Origin: Williamsia sp. 1135
GTDB taxonomy: Bacteria; Actinomycetota; Actinomycetes; Mycobacteriales; Mycobacteriaceae
Assembly: GCF_002095395.1 (NCBI RefSeq)
Contig: NZ_MJEI01000104.1
Location: 1 to 64,000 of the forward strand
Reading direction: 5' to 3'
DNA length: 64,000 nucleotides
Shown piece after piece: positions 34,706 through 42,704 of this stretch. The position numbers were made by a program, and so were the translations under genes. Each line of letters begins with the position of its first letter. Positions within the stretch are counted from its first letter, which is position 1. The notes beneath the pieces were generated by a model. The model was not told where the DNA came from, made no database searches, and saw nothing but the letters and a program-made list of their open reading frames with translations.

Positions 34706-34894
34706 ATGTTCTGGATGCTGATAGGTGCGAGTGCGGTGGTGGCGACGGTGTGGTTGTCGAGCGGCGGGAACGGACTCGATTACCGGGCGCGCGAGATCAG
34801 GGCGTCGATGGCGCGGCGGGACGCTCAGGACAATGCCCAGCTGCGCCGAATCCGTTGGGCCCGTAGGCGGCAGAACTTGCTCCACCTACAGTGA
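34706..34894 (+). CDS. Small single-pass membrane protein
   Basis: This 62-residue frame starts at ATG 34706 with AAGGAG 7-8 bases before it. It has one N-terminal membrane helix (MFWMLIGASAVVATVWLSSG) and a strongly basic cytoplasmic tail (REIRASMARRDAQDNAQLRR, then WARRRQNLL). No family is recognised. A terminator begins at its stop codon, which supports it as a real unit. The 112 bases before it, back to the kinase start at 34524, hold its promoter region. Confidence 0.6.
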   Translation: MFWMLIGASAVVATVWLSSGGNGLDYRAREIRASMARRDAQDNAQLRRIRWARRRQNLLHLQ

Positions 34895-34931
34895 TCCGCT
34901 CCGCTTCCAGAGTGCTGGAAGCGGAGCGGAT
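34894..34931. terminator. Bidirectional terminator before acs end
   Basis: ATCCGCTCCGCTTCCAG (34894-34910) pairs perfectly with CTGGAAGCGGAGCGGAT (34915-34931) around a four-base loop. It separates the small membrane protein gene (+) and acs (-). Confidence 0.8.
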
Positions 34932-34967
34932 TCACGGAACCGAAGCAGATCCGATGGTGGTGGGTCG

Positions 34968-36911
34968 TCAGCCCTTGCGCTGCTGGCGGATCGCGTCGAA
35001 GACCGAGGGGTCGACCAGGGTCGAGGTGTCACCGAGTTCGCGTCCTTCGGCGACGTCCTTGAGGAGTCGACGCATGATCTTGCCGGACCGCGTCTTCGGC
35101 AGCTCTGGGACGATGTAGATCTCCCGCGGCTTCGCGATCGGGGAGATGTCTTTCGACACATGATCTTTCAGCTCCTTGATGAGCTGATCGCCGGTGTCCT
35201 CGCGGCCCTGGCGCAGGATCACGAAGGCCACGATGCCCTGGCCCGTGGTGGCGTCGGCAGCGCCGATCACCGCGGACTCGGCAACGCTGGGGTGTCCGAC
35301 GAGCGCGGACTCGACCTCGGACGTGGAGATCCGGTGGCCCGAGACGTTCATGACGTCGTCGATGCGGCCGAGGACCCACAGTGCGTGGTCGTCGTCGTAG
35401 CGGGCGCCGTCACCTGCGAAGTACCAGCCCTGCTCGGCGAACCGCGACCAATACGTGTCCTTGAACCGCTCCTCGTCGCCCCAGATCCCGCGCAGCATCG
35501 ACGGCCACGGCTTGTCCAGCACGAGGAACCCTTGCTCGCCGGCGCCGACGGACTCGCCCTTCTCGTTGACGATGTTGGCGCTGATGCCGGGCAGGGGCGC
35601 CATCGCGGAACCGGGCTTGGTGGCGGTGATGCCGGGCAGCGGCGAGATCATGATCGCGCCGGTCTCAGTCTGCCACCAGGTGTCGACGATCGGGCAGTTC
35701 TCACCGCCGATGACCTCGTGGTACCAACGCCAGGCTTCGGGGTTGATCGGCTCGCCGACGCTGCCGAGCAGCCGCAGCGAGCTCAGGTCATGGGCGTCCG
35801 GGATCTCGCGGCCCCACTTCATGAAGGTCCGGATCAGGGTCGGCGCGATGTAGTAGATGCTGACCTTGTACTTCTCGATGACCTCGAAGTGGCGATGTTC
35901 GTTGGGGGAGTTGGGCGTTCCCTCATAGACCACCTCGGTCGCGCCGTTCGACAGCGGTCCGTACACGAGGTAGCTGTGCCCGGTGACCCAGCCGATGTCG
36001 GCGCCGCACCAGAAGACGTCCTTGCCCGGCTTGTGGTCGAAGACGTTGTGGAAGGTGTAACTGACCTGGGTCAGGTAGCCGCCGGAGCTGTGGACGATGC
36101 CCTTGGGCTTGCCCGTGGTCCCCGAGGTGTAGAGCAGGAACAGCGGGTGCTCGGCGTCGAAGGGCTCCGGCTCGTGCTTGGTGTCGGCCTTGGCGACGGT
36201 CTCGTGCCACCAGAGGTCACGACCTTCGACCCAGTCGATGTCGGAGTCGGTGCGGTTGACGACCAGGACGTGTTCGATCGATTTGGCGGCGTCGTCGCCG
36301 GTGCCCAGGGCCTCGTCGACACCCGCCTTGAGTGGGGCGGGCTTGCCGCGCCGGTACTGGCCGTCGGTGGTGACCACGAGTTTCGCTTCGGCGTCGTCGA
36401 CCCGCGACCGCAGCGCGGCGGCCGAGAAGCCGGCGAACACCACCGAGTGGGTCAGACCCAGACGCGCGCAGGCGAGCATCGTGACGATGGCCTCGGGGAC
36501 CATCGGCATATAAATGGCGACGCGATCACCGGAGACCAGGCCGATCTCGGTGAAGTAGTTCGCCGCCTGCGAGACCTCGGCGAGCAGGTCGCTGTAGGTG
36601 ACGTCGCGGCTGTCCCCGGGTTCACCGACCCAGTGGATCGCGACACGGTCGCCGTTGCCCTCCTCGACGTGCCGGTCGACGCAGTTATAGGCCACGTTGA
36701 GCTTGCCGCCCACGAACCACTTCGCGAACGGGGCGTTCGACCAGTCGAGGACGTCGCCGAAGTCGGTGTCCCAGTGCAAACGGCGAGCCTGCTCGGCCCA
36801 GAACGCCAACCGATCCGCCTCGGCGGCCTGTTCGAGTTCGGGTCCTGCGTTCGCCTGCTCCGCGAATGCGGTCGGCGGGGCGTACGTCACGGGTGCGGTG
36901 CCATCACTCAT
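34968..36911 (-). CDS. acs: Acetyl-CoA synthetase
   Basis: Acs activates acetate to acetyl-CoA via acetyl-AMP. The 647-residue length and motifs fit: ANL signature LLYTSGTTGKPKGIVHSSGG, WCGADIGWVTGHSY, DTWWQTETGAIMIS, YFAGDGARYDDD, GRIDDVMNVSGHRIS and the C-terminal KTRSGKIMRRLLKD, whose lysine before IMRR is the site of regulatory acetylation in this family. In mycobacteria a cAMP-dependent acetyltransferase acts there. Start ATG 36911. The divergent gene is a GAF-LuxR regulator, and a Crp-like site lies in the shared gap. Confidence 0.96.
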   Translation of the reverse strand: MSDGTAPVTYAPPTAFAEQANAGPELEQAAEADRLAFWAEQARRLHWDTDFGDVLDWSNAPFAKWFVGGKLNVAYNCVDRHVEEGNGDRVAIHWVGEPGDSRDVTYSDLLAEVSQAANYFTEIGLVSGDRVAIYMPMVPEAIVTMLACARLGLTHSVVFAGFSAAALRSRVDDAEAKLVVTTDGQYRRGKPAPLKAGVDEALGTGDDAAKSIEHVLVVNRTDSDIDWVEGRDLWWHETVAKADTKHEPEPFDAEHPLFLLYTSGTTGKPKGIVHSSGGYLTQVSYTFHNVFDHKPGKDVFWCGADIGWVTGHSYLVYGPLSNGATEVVYEGTPNSPNEHRHFEVIEKYKVSIYYIAPTLIRTFMKWGREIPDAHDLSSLRLLGSVGEPINPEAWRWYHEVIGGENCPIVDTWWQTETGAIMISPLPGITATKPGSAMAPLPGISANIVNEKGESVGAGEQGFLVLDKPWPSMLRGIWGDEERFKDTYWSRFAEQGWYFAGDGARYDDDHALWVLGRIDDVMNVSGHRISTSEVESALVGHPSVAESAVIGAADATTGQGIVAFVILRQGREDTGDQLIKELKDHVSKDISPIAKPREIYIVPELPKTRSGKIMRRLLKDVAEGRELGDTSTLVDPSVFDAIRQQRKG

Positions 36912-36985
36912 CGGTTCCCTTTCAGCTTCTCGGCCGCCCGGAATCTGTGTCGATCGGCCGGCCTGTGGCCCATGTCAGGGGTCAC

Positions 36986-37001
36986 TGTGTTGTGCACCAC
37001 A
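36986..37001. promoter_or_regulatory. Candidate Crp site between acs and luxR-type gene
   Basis: TGTGTTGTGCACCACA matches TGTGA-N6-TCACA at 8 of 10 positions and is partly symmetric about GTGCAC. It lies 75-90 bases before the acs start and about 52 before the LuxR-type start. cAMP-Crp control of acs is well known in other bacteria; here it is inferred. Confidence 0.35.
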
Positions 37002-37052
37002 TGATGTCTGCGGCATCATCTACTGCAATAGCCCCGAAAGTGGATAGTGCTG

Positions 37053-37889
37053 ATGAGTGTCGACAACATCGTGCTCCGCCCCAGCGATCGCGAACTGGTG
37101 CGGGCCACGAGTGCGCGCCTGAGAAGGGTCACGGGCATCCCCGTCGTCTTCGGAGGCCTGCGCGACCAGGGCGCCATCGCGGTGACCGAATCGGTGGGGC
37201 ACCAGACCGCGGCACTGCGCACGATCACGGTGACCCCGCAGCGCGGCCTCGGTGGCCTGATCTGGCTGAACAAGCGCACCACGCTCATCCGCGATTACGG
37301 TTCGGCCAGCGAGATCACCCACGACTTCGACGACCAGATCCTAGGAGAAGGGATCACAGACCTCGCGGCGGCCCCGATCGTCGTCGACGGCTCGGTGCGA
37401 GGCCTGATCTATGCGGGTTGGCGCGGTGGCGGTCACCTCGGGGACGACGCTGTCGCCGCGCTGTCCGTGGAAGCCGGCCGGGTCGCCGCCGAACTGCGCA
37501 CCCGAGATGAAGTCGATCGGCGTCTCGGAGCGATGGCTGCAGTGCAGCAATCGCAGGTCCAGGCCGCTGAGTGGCTGGACGAGATTCGCGACATCGCGGC
37601 GGTCTCCGGAGACGACGAGACCCGGCGCCGGTTGCTCGACCTCGTCGATCAGATCGGTGGCGCGCGGCCGTCCGGTGAACCCTCGGTGCCCCTGACACCC
37701 CGGCAGCTCGAAGTGTTGTCGCTGGTGGCGATGGGTTTCGGTAATCGGGTGGTGGCGGATCGGCTCGGTTTGACCGTCGACACCGTGAAGACCTATCTCC
37801 GTGCCGCAATGGTCCGGCTCGGAGCGCACAACCGGCATGAGGCCGTGGTCAAGGCCCGTGCCGCGGGGCACGTTCTCGATCTGCTCTGA
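37053..37889 (+). CDS. GAF-LuxR transcriptional regulator
   Basis: The 278-residue regulator has an N-terminal GAF-like sensory region (about 10-150, with GLGGLIWLNKRTTLIRDYGS and AAPIVVDGSVRGLIYAGWR) and a C-terminal LuxR-type HTH (LTPRQLEVLSLVAMGFGNRV ... GLTVDTVKTYLRAAMVRLGA). The ATG 37053 is used; an upstream in-frame start adds two residues. It lies divergent from acs and is a good candidate for its regulator, by position and by analogy with similar acetate-gene regulators in actinobacteria. Ligand unknown. Confidence 0.85.
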   Translation: MSVDNIVLRPSDRELVRATSARLRRVTGIPVVFGGLRDQGAIAVTESVGHQTAALRTITVTPQRGLGGLIWLNKRTTLIRDYGSASEITHDFDDQILGEGITDLAAAPIVVDGSVRGLIYAGWRGGGHLGDDAVAALSVEAGRVAAELRTRDEVDRRLGAMAAVQQSQVQAAEWLDEIRDIAAVSGDDETRRRLLDLVDQIGGARPSGEPSVPLTPRQLEVLSLVAMGFGNRVVADRLGLTVDTVKTYLRAAMVRLGAHNRHEAVVKARAAGHVLDLL

Positions 37890-37928
37890 CTACGGAGGCT
37901 CGACGTGTGCGAAGTAGTCTGACTTCTC

Positions 37929-38681
37929 GTGACTGATCCTTTGGCTCCGCTGCTCGAGATGCCCGGCGTGCTCGAGGCGGCGGACCGGGCGCGCGACGCA
38001 CTCGCGGCCGCCCACCGGCACCCCGCGAATCTCCGGGGCTGGGACAAGACGGCGACAGAGGCATCATGGCGAGCGGGTCGGTCGTCGGCGGCCATCGACG
38101 GTGGCAGCATCGAGCTCGTTCGGGACGGCGACTTCGACGAGCCCGTCTTGTCCGGTGCGATGCGGGTGGCACAGGCGCTCGACGGCGAATCGTTGCCGCA
38201 GATGCTGGCCGTGTGGACCAGGGCGCCGCTGCAGGCGCTGGCCAGGTTGCATGTGCTCGCCGCCAATGAACTGACAGACGATCCCGAGTTGCTGGGACGA
38301 CCCCGCGCCGATCGTGAGCTCGACCAGCGGCTGGCTTTGCTCGCGCAGCTGGTCACCGGTGCGACCAAGGCACCGGCGCCGGTGCTCGCCGCGGTGGTTC
38401 ATGCGGAACTGCTCGCGCTCGAACCCTTCGTCTACGCGAACGGGGTGGTGGCCCGGGCCGCCTCGCGGCTGGTGTGTGCGAGTACCGGACTCGATCCGCA
38501 CAACCTCGGGGTGCCGGAAGTGACCTGGTTCAAACGCGTGCAGGAGTACCGCACACTGTCGGCGGCTTTCGGAGCGGGCGATCCAGAAGGTATCCGCGGT
38601 TGGCTGGTGCTGAGCGGTGAGGCCTTGGAGGCCGGAGCAGCCGAGGCGAGATCCATCGCCGATGCAGCGCGCGCTCAGTAG
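37929..38681 (+). CDS. Fic-like protein with a degenerate active-site motif (Rv3662c-like)
   Basis: A 250-residue, largely helical protein. Residues 165-176 read EPFVYANGVVAR. Aligned to the Fic motif HPFx[D/E]GNGRxxR, the P, F, N, G and final R are kept, while the catalytic H is E165, the metal-binding D is Y169, the first G is A170 and the phosphate-binding R is V173. Near the N-terminus RSSAAIDGGSIEL (51-63) resembles the SSxIEGN-like inhibitory helix of Fic proteins. This suggests a Fic fold that has lost AMP-transfer chemistry. The gene lies between the GAF-LuxR gene and the HAD phosphatase; M. tuberculosis has a protein at this place. Role unknown. Confidence 0.75.
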   Translation: MTDPLAPLLEMPGVLEAADRARDALAAAHRHPANLRGWDKTATEASWRAGRSSAAIDGGSIELVRDGDFDEPVLSGAMRVAQALDGESLPQMLAVWTRAPLQALARLHVLAANELTDDPELLGRPRADRELDQRLALLAQLVTGATKAPAPVLAAVVHAELLALEPFVYANGVVARAASRLVCASTGLDPHNLGVPEVTWFKRVQEYRTLSAAFGAGDPEGIRGWLVLSGEALEAGAAEARSIADAARAQ

Positions 38682-38738
38682 CAGCGTTTGGTCGATATTC
38701 GTTGTGACAGAGAAGAAATAAAGGGCGGACAACGCACT

Positions 38739-38784
38739 GCGGGCGGCCTACGGGTCGCTCATGCGATTCCCGTCGGCCGCCCGC
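38739..38784 (+). terminator. Terminator hairpin after the Fic-like gene
   Basis: GCGGGCGGCC (38739-38748) pairs with GGCCGCCCGC (38775-38784); inside, ACGGG pairs with CCCGT with small bulges. It lies 58 bases after the stop of the Fic-like gene. Confidence 0.65.
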
Positions 38785-39162
38785 TAGCACGGATCCGAGT
38801 TACCAAGCGTGCTGTGGTGGTTGTGTGGGGTGACCTAGGCAGAGTTGTCCGTCGCCGCCTCAAAAGCGTTGCCACCCAAAGGAACTCATCTGAATACGAC
38901 GTCGAATCTCGCAGGCCCACAACCTGGTGCCTCCCGCGGCGTGCTGCGCGTGGGTGCTCGATATCCGTGCTGGGAGTGCGTGGTCAGGAGTCCGTACCTT
39001 CTCCTCCGGTCCGAACTTGGCTTCCCGCGCTTTCCGTAACTACTTTCTACACCGTGACCACGGTCACATCAAGGGGTGAGCCGTCTCAAATTTGCATCAC
39101 ACCTTTTCCCTTGGGCTAAAACGCTTTTCACTCCCGACGCCCGCGCGGAGAACCTCAGGTGG
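38785..39162. other. Intergenic region between two convergent genes, no protein gene
   Basis: No coding frame with a start, RBS and plausible product is seen between the terminator and the stop of the HAD gene. The notable signal is a near-perfect Crp-type box at 39053-39068, which is odd because both flanking genes point into this gap. A small RNA or unannotated leader is possible but I see no clear terminator for one. Confidence 0.5.
39053..39068. promoter_or_regulatory. Crp-type box in a convergent gap
   Basis: CGTGACCACGGTCACA matches TGTGA-N6-TCACA at 9 of 10 positions and has perfect 6-bp symmetric arms (GTGACC / GGTCAC). No gene start follows on either strand within 100 bases. Confidence 0.45.
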
Positions 39163-39999
39163 TCAGCGCCGCCGGCGGTGCAGCGCAGTGTAGGTGAGGG
39201 CGCCCGCGATCATTGCGCCCAAACCCACTGCGGCCGAGGCTGTCACGGTGACCGGGGTGGCCGCGGGCAGCCGGCTGCGCAGTGATATCGGTTTTGTGAA
39301 CGAGAGCATCGGCCACCCCTGTGTGGAGGCCTCCTTGCGCAGGGCGCGATCAGGGTTGATGACGGTCGGATGGCCGACAGCGCGCAGCATGGGCAGGTCG
39401 GTGATCGAGTCGGAGTAGGCAAAGCACTTCGTGAGGTCGTAACCGACCGACGTCGCGATCTCGTTCATCGCGACGACCTTCTCGTCGCCGTAGCAGTAGA
39501 ACTCCACCTCGCCCGCGTATTTGCCGTCGACGACCTTCATCCGGCTGGCCATCGAGTAGTCGGCACCGAGCATCTCGCCGATCGGTTCGACGATTTCCGT
39601 GCCCGACGCCGAGACGATGACCACGTCGTGCCCGCGCGCCTTGTGGCCGGCGATCAGGTCTGCCGCTTCCGCGAAGACCAGGGGATCGACGATGTCGTGG
39701 AGGGTCTCGTGGACGATCGACGACACCTGCTCGACGTCCCAGCCCGTGCACATCGCGGTCACGTGCTTGCGCATGCGCTCGACTTGGTCGTGGTCGGCCG
39801 CCGACAGCAGGAACATGAACTGCGCGTAGGACGATTTGAGGACTGATCGGCGATTGATCAGCCCCTGATCGAAGAACGGGCGGGAGAAGGCGAGGGAGCT
39901 CGATTTGGCGATGATCGTCTTGTCGAGATCGAAGAACGCGGCGATCCGCGTCGTACCGGGGGACCTCGGTCCACCGTCTGCCGGCTTGAAAGCGGTCAC
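39163..39999 (-). CDS. HAD-IB family phosphatase with C-terminal membrane anchor (Rv3661 homologue)
   Basis: A SerB/CicA-like HAD phosphatase of 278 residues from the GTG 39999. Motif I is FFDLDKTIIAKSS (nucleophile D in DLDKT), motif II VVIVSASGTEIV, and motif IV AYSDSITDLPML with the metal-binding aspartates. A cap region of helices lies between motifs I and II. The last 40 residues include a hydrophobic helix (AVGLGAMIAGALTYTAL) and a basic end, so the protein may be membrane-tethered. It is close to M. tuberculosis Rv3661; substrate unproven. It is divergent from the 6C RNA and ssd. Confidence 0.9.
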   Translation of the reverse strand: MTAFKPADGGPRSPGTTRIAAFFDLDKTIIAKSSSLAFSRPFFDQGLINRRSVLKSSYAQFMFLLSAADHDQVERMRKHVTAMCTGWDVEQVSSIVHETLHDIVDPLVFAEAADLIAGHKARGHDVVIVSASGTEIVEPIGEMLGADYSMASRMKVVDGKYAGEVEFYCYGDEKVVAMNEIATSVGYDLTKCFAYSDSITDLPMLRAVGHPTVINPDRALRKEASTQGWPMLSFTKPISLRSRLPAATPVTVTASAAVGLGAMIAGALTYTALHRRRR

Positions 40000-40110
40000 C
40001 TGTCGAGGGTACTTCGGGCTACCGTATGAGGCACTGCTTCGGACCGCTGTGAACCCGATAACTTCACTTACGATCACTTCGTTTGCATGAAGAGAATCAA
40101 ATGGTTGAAG

Positions 40111-40141
40111 TTGCAATCAATCCCAGAAACTTGTGTATAGT
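40111..40141 (+). promoter_or_regulatory. Promoter of the 6C small RNA
   Basis: A TATAGT -10 hexamer (40136-40141) with TTGCAA (40111-40116) upstream at a 19-base spacing. Transcription would begin about 40148, just before the two C-loop hairpins. Confidence 0.55.
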
Positions 40142-40148
40142 CATAGTT

Positions 40149-40238
40149 ACCCGGACTTGATCCGGGGCTTTCAGCCCGACCCCCCGGGGCTGAACGCGAC
40201 GACCCTGGCCTCCTCCCCCCCTGGCCAGGGTCGTCCCC
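40149..40238 (+). ncRNA. 6C small RNA (two hairpins with C-rich loops; B11 homologue)
   Basis: Two hairpins stand in a row. The first pairs TTCAGCCC with GGGCTGAA around a loop containing CCCCCC (about 40170-40193). The second pairs GACGACCCTGGCC with GGCCAGGGTCGTC around TCCTCCCCCCCT (about 40198-40235) and is the likely terminator. Two stems with six or more cytosines in their loops define the actinobacterial 6C RNA family. The place between the Rv3661 and ssd homologues is the same as that of B11/6C in M. tuberculosis. 6C acts by base-pairing of its C-rich loops with G-rich mRNA segments. Ends are estimated. Confidence 0.88.
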
Positions 40239-40443
40239 ATTTCCGGACCTTTTCGGTCATCTGACCCACACGGTCACTGCTGGCTCCACCGGCCCGCTCA
40301 CCTGCATGTTTTCCAAAACTTCGGGCGCGCGGCGCGCTGTGTTCACAGGCAACTCTCCACAGATCGGCAGACACTCCACAGGTTCGCGTCCGATGGGCTG
40401 TCAGCCGCCGTCAAGGACGAGACGACCCGCCACGATGGCTGTC

Positions 40444-41511
40444 ATGACCGATTCCTCGACTGTGCTCGTGATGGTGTCCCCGGACCTCGCGGACGACGTC
40501 GCGCGTGTCGCCGCTGCCGCCGGATATCAAATCGTTCGTGCGCTTCCCGAACGATGTCGCAGGGAGTGGGCGGAGTGCACCGCGGTGCTCGTCGATGCCA
40601 GCACCGTCGAGGCAACACTGGCCTGCGGATTGCCCCGACGGGGCGGGCTGCTCGTCGTCGGACTCGCGGGCGACGGACCGCAGATGTGGCGCACCGCGCT
40701 CACCCTCGGAGCCGGCGACGGCTTCGTGCTCCCTGACGACGAGCATGCGGTGGTACAGGCGCTCTCCCGGATCGCGAAACCGATCGGGCCCTCCGGTGTT
40801 GCCATCGCCCTGATACCGGGTCACGGAGGCGCCGGGGCCTCGACGCTGGCCGCCGGAGTGGGGTTGGTGGCCTGCGAGAGGGGTCTGAGCGGAATCATCG
40901 TCGACCTCGACGACCTCGGTGGTGGGCAGGATCTCCTACTCGGGGTCGAGGACCAGCCCGGGCTGCGCTGGCAAGAACTCACGCTCGAGAGCGGCCAGGT
41001 CGTGGCCGCCTCCCTGCACACCGCTCTCCCGCATTCCCGGGGAGGGTTGGCGATCCTCACCGGGCGGCGCGGCAGCGGCACACCCGTCCGCCCAGAGGCC
41101 GCGCTCGCCGCGATCGACGCCGCACGGGGCAGCGGCGACGTCGTGGTGGCCGACCTGCCCCGGCGCGAGGGTGAGCTGGTGGACGCCGTGGTGGAAGCCG
41201 CAGACCTGGTGGTGCTCGTGACCGCCGCGACGATCCGGGCCTGCGCCGCCGGACGCGAGATGGCTGCGCGTGTGCGGGCTCGCACCGGGCGGGTCGAGGT
41301 CGTCGTCCGCGGCCCGGCTCCAGGTGGGCTGCGGCCGGTCGAGGTGGCCGACGTCATCGGTGTGCCCCTGCTGACCGCGACGCGGCCCGATGTGCGGCTC
41401 GAGCGCCAACTCGAATCCGGTGGGCTCGCTCTCGCCCGACGTTCGCCGTTGCGCCGGTCCGCGACCACGGTGCTCGACCGCGCGGTCGAGCTGCGTCGGG
41501 TGCTGCGGTGA
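40444..41511 (+). CDS. ssd: Ssd, septum-site-determining/CpaE-like ATPase
   Basis: A 355-residue MinD/ParA-superfamily protein, closest to mycobacterial Ssd and to TadZ/CpaE. The N-terminal part is receiver-like; a P-loop-like segment (IPGHGGAGASTLAAGVGLVA) lacks the usual lysine after G, and IIVDLDDLGGGQDLLLG follows as the switch segment. Start at ATG 40444 (MTDSSTVLVMV); ATG 40435 is equally open. It overlaps tadA by the GTGA arrangement and heads the Tad operon, so it probably places the machine at the membrane. In M. tuberculosis, Ssd overproduction blocks septation. Confidence 0.9.
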   Translation: MTDSSTVLVMVSPDLADDVARVAAAAGYQIVRALPERCRREWAECTAVLVDASTVEATLACGLPRRGGLLVVGLAGDGPQMWRTALTLGAGDGFVLPDDEHAVVQALSRIAKPIGPSGVAIALIPGHGGAGASTLAAGVGLVACERGLSGIIVDLDDLGGGQDLLLGVEDQPGLRWQELTLESGQVVAASLHTALPHSRGGLAILTGRRGSGTPVRPEAALAAIDAARGSGDVVVADLPRREGELVDAVVEAADLVVLVTAATIRACAAGREMAARVRARTGRVEVVVRGPAPGGLRPVEVADVIGVPLLTATRPDVRLERQLESGGLALARRSPLRRSATTVLDRAVELRRVLR

Positions 41512-42704
41512 GCACCGGTGGTGATGCAGTGCATCCCGGGCGTGCGCAACTGCTGACCCGGGTCCGCGAGAAGCTCGCGGCCACCGCGCAGGATCCCACC
41601 CCCGAAGTGATGGCAGCCGTCGTCCGCGCGGAGGCAGGTGGCGTGCTGGGCGACACCGATCTGCTTGATGCCCTTCGTTTTCTGCAGACCGAACTGGTCG
41701 GTGCCGGACGGCTGGAGGTCTTGCTGGCCGGCCCGGCGGTCAACGACATCCTGGTGGTGGGACCGAAACAGGTCTGGACCGATCAGGGGCGCGGCCTCGA
41801 GCGGTCGGACGTCGAGTTCGAGGACGACGAGGCGGTGCGACGGCTGGCGATGCGGTTGGCCCTGGCCGCAGGCAAACGGCTCGACGATGCGCAACCCTGG
41901 GTCGACGGCCAGCTGGCCGGGCTTGGTCGACGCGGCTACAGCGTGCGGTTGCACGCCGTCATCCCGCCGATCGCGGTCGACGGGACATGCCTGTCGCTGC
42001 GGGTACTGCGACCAGCTACGCAGAACCTCGACGCCCTCGCGCGGTCAGGGGCGATCGATCCGGAGGCCCTCGCGCTACTGGAGGCCATCGTCGACGCTCG
42101 CCTGGCCTTCCTGGTGGTGGGCGGCACAGGAGCCGGTAAGACGACCTTGTTGTCGGCGCTTCTCGGGCGAGTGGATCCGGCGGAGAGAATCGTGTGCGTC
42201 GAGGACGCTGTGGAGTTGGCGCCGCAGCACCCCCACGTGGTGCGGTTGGTCGCCAGGACGCCGAATGTCGAAGGCGCGGGGGAGGTCCCGGTGCGGGCCC
42301 TGGTTCGGCAAGCGCTTCGGATGCGACCGGACCGGATCGTCGTCGGGGAGGTGCGGGGCGCCGAGGTCGTCGACCTGCTGACCGCAATGAACACCGGGCA
42401 CGACGGCGGCGCAGGCACCCTGCACGCGAACTCGACGGCGGAGGTGCCCGCGCGGATGGAGGCACTCGCCGCCCTCGGCGGCATGGACCGGCCTGCGCTG
42501 CACAGCCAACTCGCAGCGGCTATTTCGGTGGTGATCGGGGTGTTCCGGGATTCCTCGGGCAGCAGGGGTGTCTCGGAGATCGGGATGCTCCGCCGCGGCA
42601 ACGACGGGCTGGTTTGCATAGAGGCCGTCTGGACTCGAGCGGGCGGTTTCACCACCGCCGCAGCAGCTCTGGCCGCGGTACTGGACGCGAGGCTGGGGCG
42701 ATGA
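41508..42704 (+). CDS. tadA: TadA/CpaF-type secretion ATPase
   Basis: The 398-residue ATPase powers Flp-pilus assembly. It has the N-terminal CpaF region (ELVGAGRLEVLLAGPAVNDI), Walker A (VVGGTGAGKTTLLSALLG), an Asp box (ERIVCVEDAVELAP), Walker B (RPDRIVVGEVRGAEVVDLL) and the His box (GHDGGAGTLHANS). The GTG 41508 overlaps the ssd stop, and the stop overlaps tadB (ATGA). It corresponds to Rv3659c. Confidence 0.95.
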   Translation: MSTGGDAVHPGRAQLLTRVREKLAATAQDPTPEVMAAVVRAEAGGVLGDTDLLDALRFLQTELVGAGRLEVLLAGPAVNDILVVGPKQVWTDQGRGLERSDVEFEDDEAVRRLAMRLALAAGKRLDDAQPWVDGQLAGLGRRGYSVRLHAVIPPIAVDGTCLSLRVLRPATQNLDALARSGAIDPEALALLEAIVDARLAFLVVGGTGAGKTTLLSALLGRVDPAERIVCVEDAVELAPQHPHVVRLVARTPNVEGAGEVPVRALVRQALRMRPDRIVVGEVRGAEVVDLLTAMNTGHDGGAGTLHANSTAEVPARMEALAALGGMDRPALHSQLAAAISVVIGVFRDSSGSRGVSEIGMLRRGNDGLVCIEAVWTRAGGFTTAAAALAAVLDARLGR

